Below, in pieces: positions 60,109 through 64,000 of a DNA stretch of 64,000 nt. The position numbers and the translations under genes are program-made. Origin of the DNA: UBA5078 sp040384465 (GTDB taxonomy: Bacteria; Pseudomonadota; Gammaproteobacteria; Pseudomonadales; Pseudohongiellaceae); contig JAZKJF010000005.1 of the NCBI GenBank assembly GCA_040384465.1, positions 190,193 through 254,192 of the forward strand. Reading direction: 5' to 3'. Below the pieces are notes generated by a model. The model was given only the letters and a program-made list of their open reading frames with translations. It was not told where the DNA came from and made no database searches. Numbering within the stretch: position 1 is the stretch's first letter; the number at the start of each line of letters is the position of its first letter.

Positions 60109-60136
60109 AATATAAGTAACACAATGTGACTGGCAA
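60109..60136 (-). promoter_or_regulatory. Promoter-like site of the copper protein gene
   Basis: On the minus strand, TTGCCA (60131-60136) and TATATT (60109-60114) are separated by 16 bases, about 82 bases upstream of the start codon. Confidence 0.5.
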
Positions 60137-60233
60137 GAGGGTTGTTACAATTAAGGCGTGTATATCTGTAACGTTTCAATGCTGTGACAAGTCTTGTCAA
60201 GAAAAGACACTGTTCTGAATGTTCGTTGGAGGG

Positions 60234-61529
60234 TTAGAGCCGCAATGTTTGTTGAATTTGCCGTTGCCAGTGTTCTGGTACTCCGGCGCTTTGTGCAAAT
60301 TCCTGCCAGCGTGCCACGACGTCCCGCACCTCGGCGACGATGCTTTCGGCGCGCCCACGCTTCATGGTGGCAGTCCGCGCGCACTGCCTGAAATCCTCCA
60401 TGGTGAAGCCATCGCGTCGGCCGTTCATGGTCATCTGATGGTTCGCTGTCCACAGCCCTTCCGGGTTGTAGTTCCAGGTGATGTCAAATGCAGGGGCCAA
60501 TGACCAGTGGCCTGATCTGTCCATCAAAAACGCGATGTTCTTGACGTGGTCGTCCTGGTTGCGGGCGAGGATATTGAAGGCCATACGCCGGAACTGCTCT
60601 TCGATAGCGAGCATCTCCAAGCCGAGTTGGCGGATGATCAGCAATGCCTGCTCATAGGAGTGGGCGCCAGCGGCGTTATAGTCGAAGTGAGCCAGGGCGC
60701 CGAGTGACTGCATGTGCAGCTTGGCACCGCCAGGGGTACGATCAAAACGCTTTGTCATGAAGTGATGGCGCCCGTTTTCGCTCAGCAGGCGGCATGGACT
60801 CATGTGAATGCCTGCAGCCTGTGCCATCAGCGCGTAAGCATATTCGATCAACCCATAGCCCTGCGGGTCCAGCAATTCCCGGTCGCGATTGCCGCCGACG
60901 CCATCGAATTTCAGCAACCAGTATTCGAAACCTTCGTCCGCTGCGACCTGCCCTGAACGTACCTCATGGGTTTGCGGATGCCAGGCGATAACAGCTTTGG
61001 CCCGAGCGCCGCCCGCCGAGGTACCCACCCGCAACATGTCCCGTAGTGCATCGTCGCGCCGAGTGCCGGTCAGTGAACCCTGTAATTGCTGACGCTGGGT
61101 TAGCACTTCCGAAGCCAGCGCTACCAGTTTGTCGATCTCAATAGCGCCGCTCTCGCGCGTCTCTGGTCCGGTCACTGGCGCAAACTCCAGAGCACCCATG
61201 CCGCGCTGGCCGATATAGCAAAGTCGCTCAAGCGCATTGAACGAGTCGGCGGCCCGGCCTTGACTCGCCAGCCAGGCGTCAATCAGAGCGTTGCCGAAAC
61301 GATCAGGCAGTGAATCAGCGAGCAGGCCCGGCAAGCCGTGGAAGGTGTGTTGTGGCAGCTCAGGAAAGCGATAGACGCGTCGCTGCAAAGGCATCAGCAG
61401 CGGCGAGAGTTCGATGCCACTGCCGAGAAAAGTGGGGGCATACTCAAATGAGGCGATACGAGCGCCGTTCTCCAGGGCCACGGCACCGATGGTTCGCCCC
61501 CAAAGCCTGACTTCGGCCAAAGTGGTCAC
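60234..61529 (-). CDS. hipA: HipA-family toxin kinase
   Basis: Serine/threonine kinase toxin; E. coli HipA phosphorylates glutamyl-tRNA synthetase and induces persistence. The 431 residues hold the N-terminal subdomain with GLPGLLADSLPDRFGN, the ATP loop region GTSAGGARAKAV, EYWLLKFDG, the catalytic NILARNQDDHVKNIA and the metal-binding LAPAFDITWNY. All key blocks are intact, so it should be active. It follows hipB by 12 bases on the same strand, the usual antitoxin-first order. Confidence 0.94.
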   Translation of the reverse strand: MTTLAEVRLWGRTIGAVALENGARIASFEYAPTFLGSGIELSPLLMPLQRRVYRFPELPQHTFHGLPGLLADSLPDRFGNALIDAWLASQGRAADSFNALERLCYIGQRGMGALEFAPVTGPETRESGAIEIDKLVALASEVLTQRQQLQGSLTGTRRDDALRDMLRVGTSAGGARAKAVIAWHPQTHEVRSGQVAADEGFEYWLLKFDGVGGNRDRELLDPQGYGLIEYAYALMAQAAGIHMSPCRLLSENGRHHFMTKRFDRTPGGAKLHMQSLGALAHFDYNAAGAHSYEQALLIIRQLGLEMLAIEEQFRRMAFNILARNQDDHVKNIAFLMDRSGHWSLAPAFDITWNYNPEGLWTANHQMTMNGRRDGFTMEDFRQCARTATMKRGRAESIVAEVRDVVARWQEFAQSAGVPEHWQRQIQQTLRL

Positions 61530-61541
61530 GTTCGTCTCCTG

Positions 61542-61934
61542 TCAGCGCTTTGATGGTGCAGGATCATCCGGTTCATCCCCCCAGCGCCATGCGGGCTCCT
61601 CTCGCACCCCTTCGACAGCCTTGTGCGACGAGGAAGCGCGCTGCCGCGCCTTGCCTTGCAGGCGCAGCAGATCCATGGGGCGCGGCCCGATCTCGGGAAG
61701 CATTGCATCAAACCCTGGCAGCAACTCCAGTACCCGCAACACGCGAATCACACTAGCGAGCTGGGCGGACTCTCCGGCCTCAATTCTCTCCACGGTGCGT
61801 TTGGATACCCCGGCCTGCTCAGCCAATGCCGACTGCGTCAACTGCCTGTCGACCCGCTGGCGTGCCAGGCGCCGCCCTGTTTCAAGCAGTATGGCGTCGT
61901 CGGTCATGAGAGAAGAAATTTTATTTATCGTCAT
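61542..61934 (-). CDS. hipB: HipB-like Xre-family antitoxin
   Basis: DNA-binding antitoxin of 130 residues with a helix-turn-helix (about 30-65, LTQSALAEQAGVSKRTVERIE) and a long C-terminal tail (DEPDDPAPSKR) that is longer than in E. coli HipB (88 residues). It should repress its own operon and neutralise HipA. ATG 61934 gives the longest frame; ATG 61907 (MTDDAILLETG) is also plausible, and neither has a clear ribosome site. Direct repeats upstream are candidate operators. Confidence 0.9.
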   Translation of the reverse strand: MTINKISSLMTDDAILLETGRRLARQRVDRQLTQSALAEQAGVSKRTVERIEAGESAQLASVIRVLRVLELLPGFDAMLPEIGPRPMDLLRLQGKARQRASSSHKAVEGVREEPAWRWGDEPDDPAPSKR

Positions 61935-61974
61935 AATTGTCGAATTAAGCTAATTTAATAAATTTATTCGTCAT
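61924..61974. promoter_or_regulatory. Candidate HipB operator pair
   Basis: TTTATCGTCAT (61924-61934) and TTTATTCGTCAT (61963-61974) are direct repeats about 40 bases apart, four helical turns, flanking an A+T-rich segment with the palindrome AATAAATTTATT (61957-61968). The layout fits cooperative autoregulation of hipBA. Confidence 0.45.
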
Positions 61975-61999
61975 TTATGGCGTTTTAACATTAAGAGAA

Positions 62000-62155
62000 T
62001 TGATTGTAAAGAGAGTGCAAGTCGATATTCGCGTGCTTGGTCGTGCACGGCTGATTACGCCAGCAGGAGAGGCTTGGGACAACTGGTTCGAAAGTGAAGG
62101 CGTCACTGATGACTTCATGTCAGATCGCGAGCGACCTGCTGGGCAGGCGCGGTAA
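62000..62155 (+). pseudogene. vapB: Truncated vapB antitoxin remnant
   Basis: A 51-codon frame reads VKRVQVDIRVLGRARLITP, then AGEAWDNWFESEGVTDDFM and SDRERPAGQAR. This follows the C-terminal two thirds of plasmid-type VapB/MvpA (VKRVEVIAVGRTRIITPAGE, then WDEWF, DFM and the R-E-Q-P block). The N-terminal DNA-binding segment of about 27 residues and the last residues are missing, no ATG or GTG start fits, and no vapC follows. It is therefore a decayed gene, divergent from hipBA. Confidence 0.7.
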
Positions 62156-62225
62156 CCAACTACTCCAAACGCGAAGGACCGGAGCAGCACAGCTTGCGCT
62201 GTATCGCTTCGGCCCTTCTTTCAAA

Positions 62226-62249
62226 TCGCCTGCAGGGCAGGCTCCTACA
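62226..62249 (-). repeat. REP-like element, GCCTGC stem type, near sodB
   Basis: Minus-strand copy with GTAGGA head and GCCTGC-CCT-GCAGGC hairpin, same as copy 3 at 46409. It lies 10 bases beyond the sodB stop. Confidence 0.8.
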
Positions 62250-62259
62250 GATAGGGTGC

Positions 62260-62850
62260 TTAGCTGGCCAGGTTCGCGTTCGCGAAGTCCCAGTTCACTA
62301 GGTTGTCGAGGAAGCTGGCGAGGAAGTCGGGGCGACGGTTCTGGAAGTCGAGGTAGTAGGCGTGTTCCCACACGTCGCACACCAGAATCGGTTTCGCACC
62401 GCTGGTCAGCGGAGTCTCAGCATTCGCTGACTTGGCGATCTTCAGTTTGCCGCCATCCAGCACCAGCCAGACCCAGCCGCTGCCGAACTGGCCGATGCCA
62501 CAGGCGACGAATTCTTTCTTGAAATTGTCGTAGCTGCCGAAGTCAGCATCGATCTTCGCGGCAATCGCACCGGTCGCTGCACCACCGCCTTTTGGCTTCA
62601 TGCTCTTCCAGAAGAATTCGTGGTTGTAGCACTGGCCGACGTTGTTGAAGAGAGGGCCGCCCACTTTGTGAGAAGCCTTGACCAGATCTTCGAGCGTGTC
62701 AGCGCTGATGTTTGCATCGGCGAGCAGTTCATTGCCTTTGACCACATAGGCATTGTGGTGTTTGCCGTGATGAAAGCTGAAGGTTTGCGCAGACATATGG
62801 GGTTCGAGCGCGTCGGCGGCATAGGGGAGAGCGGGAAGTGTTAATTTCAT
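62260..62850 (-). CDS. sodB: Iron superoxide dismutase
   Basis: Cytoplasmic Fe-type superoxide dismutase of 196 residues. Metal ligands are H27 (FSFHHGKHH), H77 (CYNHEFFW), D159 and H163 (DVWEHAYYLDF). Gln at Q73 in NNVGQCYNH, rather than Gly, marks the iron class. Start at ATG 62850 behind GAGGTC; the open frame to 63042 has no family sequence. A minus-strand promoter-like site lies about 100 bases upstream. Confidence 0.96.
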   Translation of the reverse strand: MKLTLPALPYAADALEPHMSAQTFSFHHGKHHNAYVVKGNELLADANISADTLEDLVKASHKVGGPLFNNVGQCYNHEFFWKSMKPKGGGAATGAIAAKIDADFGSYDNFKKEFVACGIGQFGSGWVWLVLDGGKLKIAKSANAETPLTSGAKPILVCDVWEHAYYLDFQNRRPDFLASFLDNLVNWDFANANLAS

Positions 62851-62947
62851 GATGACCTCGGTTGGATGTCTGTTGTGAATCTTGTCCGTTGCGATTCTTG
62901 CTTTTTTTGCGCCCGTGGCTAAGATTCGGCGCATCAAGTGTGGGGCG

Positions 62948-62976
62948 AGAATAAAGCACTCTGCAGGGCAATTCAA
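62948..62976 (-). promoter_or_regulatory. Promoter-like site of sodB
   Basis: On the minus strand, TTGAAT (62971-62976) and TATTCT (62948-62953) are separated by 17 bases. Confidence 0.5.
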
Positions 62977-63040
62977 GGAAGGTAGCCGTGTCCCCACGCG
63001 GCTGTAGACCTTTGTGATCGATATACAGGATAATGCCGCC

Positions 63041-63832
63041 ATGAGAGATAACGACGATTTACATGATATTCCTTCGATGATTCCCGCCCGGGATGAAGTC
63101 GTTCACCGTCAGGATGCACGCAAGCAGCCTGACATTGTGCAGCCCGTGCGCTATGGCGAAGTCATCAAGGTCAGCACCTGGCCGGTGCGCATCATGCTGT
63201 TCCTGTTGACGGCGGCCATTGGTGCCGGTGGTGCGCTGGGTTATCAGGTTTACATGCAGAATCTGGCGGCGCTGGAGCAGGCTAATCTGAGGATTGAAGA
63301 CCTTGAAAGTCGGCTGGCACTGGTCGGCAATTCGGCCGAGGAGACCACAGCGAATGTGCTTGAGCGTCTGGATTTCAATTTTGCCGAAGTCGACAAATTA
63401 TGGGCCGCTCGCAACGCCACCAATCAAACGGTGAATGAGCTGACTGGCAAGATCGCGGTACTGCAGGATGCGAGCACGGGTCACACCGAAACCACCGATA
63501 CCCTAAGCGAACTGCTGGCACGCAATGCGGCGCAGGTGCAGGAGAGTCTGACCGGCCTCAACCGTGTCAGTACGTCACTGGATGAAGCGAATCAGGCGAT
63601 TACCCGTTTGAATACCAGCATGCAGAGCGTTCAGAACGTGGCGCAAGACATGGCCAACATTCGCGCCAGCTTGAACAATGGCGACAGTACCTTGGTTGGT
63701 TTGCAGGATCGTATGGCCAATGTAGAGGAGGCAGTCGAGTCGATTGATGCTTATCGTCTGCAGGTGAATCAAGCTTTGAGTCGACTGCAGGAAACGATTG
63801 AGGCAGTGCAGGGCGGGGCTCCTGCCCGCTAG
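63041..63832 (+). CDS. Single-pass membrane coiled-coil protein of unknown function
   Basis: A 263-residue protein with a polar cytoplasmic N-terminus (1-48), one membrane helix (about 49-70, RIMLFLLTAAIGAGGALG), and a long region (75-260) of heptad-like helices rich in Ala, Leu, Gln, Asn and Thr, predicted to form a coiled coil. No enzyme motif. I do not recognise a named family; it could be a membrane scaffold or a divisome- or wall-related protein. ATG 63041 has CAGGATA upstream; GTG 63014 in frame is less likely. It is divergent from sodB. Confidence 0.7.
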   Translation: MRDNDDLHDIPSMIPARDEVVHRQDARKQPDIVQPVRYGEVIKVSTWPVRIMLFLLTAAIGAGGALGYQVYMQNLAALEQANLRIEDLESRLALVGNSAEETTANVLERLDFNFAEVDKLWAARNATNQTVNELTGKIAVLQDASTGHTETTDTLSELLARNAAQVQESLTGLNRVSTSLDEANQAITRLNTSMQSVQNVAQDMANIRASLNNGDSTLVGLQDRMANVEEAVESIDAYRLQVNQALSRLQETIEAVQGGAPAR

Positions 63833-63865
63833 TTGTCTTTGCTTCGACAAATCCAGAATTAAACG

Positions 63866-63893
63866 TTGGCTTGTTCAGCGTCCCGGGTATAAT
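63866..63893 (+). promoter_or_regulatory. Promoter of the tRNA-Leu gene
   Basis: TTGGCT (63866-63871), a 16-base spacer and a perfect TATAAT (63888-63893), followed by a G+C-rich GCCCACCC discriminator typical of stable RNA genes under stringent control. Confidence 0.75.
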
Positions 63894-63920
63894 GCCCACC
63901 CTTCAATGCAGCCCCACATC

Positions 63921-64000
63921 GCGGATGTGGCGGAATTGGTAGACGCACTGGATTTAGGTTCCAGCGCCGCAAGGTGTGAGAGTTCGAGTCTCTCCGTCCG
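63921..64000 (+). tRNA. tRNA-Leu, anticodon TAG (3' end cut by the window)
   Basis: Acceptor strand GCGGATG, D arm with GGAATTGGTAGAC, anticodon arm CTGGA-TTTAGGT-TCCAG with TAG in the loop, a long variable arm typical of leucine tRNA, and T arm GAGAGTTCGAGTCTCTC. The window ends within the 3' acceptor strand (CGTCCG), so the final base of the stem and any CCA are missing. Confidence 0.95.

Noticed and set aside
62130..62152. GCGACCTGCTGGGCAGGCGC as another REP unit
   Set aside because: Lacks the GTRGGA head and is better explained as vapB codons for the R-E-R-P-A-G-Q stretch.

Overview
The window reads as a chromosome segment of a gammaproteobacterium of the Pseudomonadales/Cellvibrionales type. 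The evidence is gene order: murE-murF-mraY-murD-ftsW-murG-murC-ddlB-ftsQ-ftsA-ftsZ-lpxC, an M23 peptidase, secA, argJ and a Nudix/ThiE fusion, followed by yacG-coaE-pilD-pilC-pilB facing pilA, with nadC and ampDE close by. This is the layout known from Pseudomonas. MurE carries the DNPR motif of enzymes that add meso-diaminopimelate. No genus can be named from the sequence alone.

Layout. 1-13384: division and cell wall (dcw) cluster, entered inside murE, with very tight spacing and several ATGA-type overlaps. 13411-19599: lpxC behind its own promoter-like site, an M23 peptidase where enterobacteria carry secM, secA, argJ. 19622-22740: Nudix/ThiE fusion and a 684-residue exported orphan. 22768-29588: yacG, coaE and the type IV pilus core pilDCB on the minus strand, facing two tandem pilin genes and a TfpX/TfpZ-type accessory gene. 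The pilin promoter region looks sigma-54 dependent. 29808-34166: cytochrome c, exported HNH nuclease, nadC, retropepsin-like protease, ampD, ampE. 34174-38734: pyruvate dehydrogenase genes aceE-aceF behind a promoter bracketed by two similar dyads. 38845-43437: minus-strand unit of panE, a membrane alpha/beta hydrolase and a FecCD-type ABC permease and ATPase. 43582-48620: yajQ, ampG, fxsA, groES-groEL with a sigma-32-type promoter. 49004-52854: an AT-richer pair, a REC-PAS-GGDEF-EAL protein and a double-PAS histidine kinase. 53253-58101: RarD-like protein with an apparent internal deletion, MFS transporter, SGNH hydrolase, sodium/alanine symporter. 58148-60027: a PHM-like copper protein and a redoxin-cytochrome c protein. 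60234-62155: hipBA beside a vapB remnant. 62260-64000: sodB, a membrane coiled-coil protein, and a tRNA-Leu cut by the window end.

How the parts fit. The first 18 kb builds peptidoglycan precursors, the septum, lipid A and the Sec motor. ampD, ampE and ampG add muropeptide recycling from two other loci. Small palindromic REP-like elements (GTRGGA head, 6-bp hairpin, GA tail) occur in many intergenic gaps and come in at least three stem versions.

Most unusual items: the copper-protein/redoxin-cytochrome pair, which looks like a split and reordered form of single-chain proteins; the covarying REP family; a 133-bp imperfect palindrome at 52965-53097; panE without a normal start codon; RarD lacking about 42 residues; and the aceE twin dyads.
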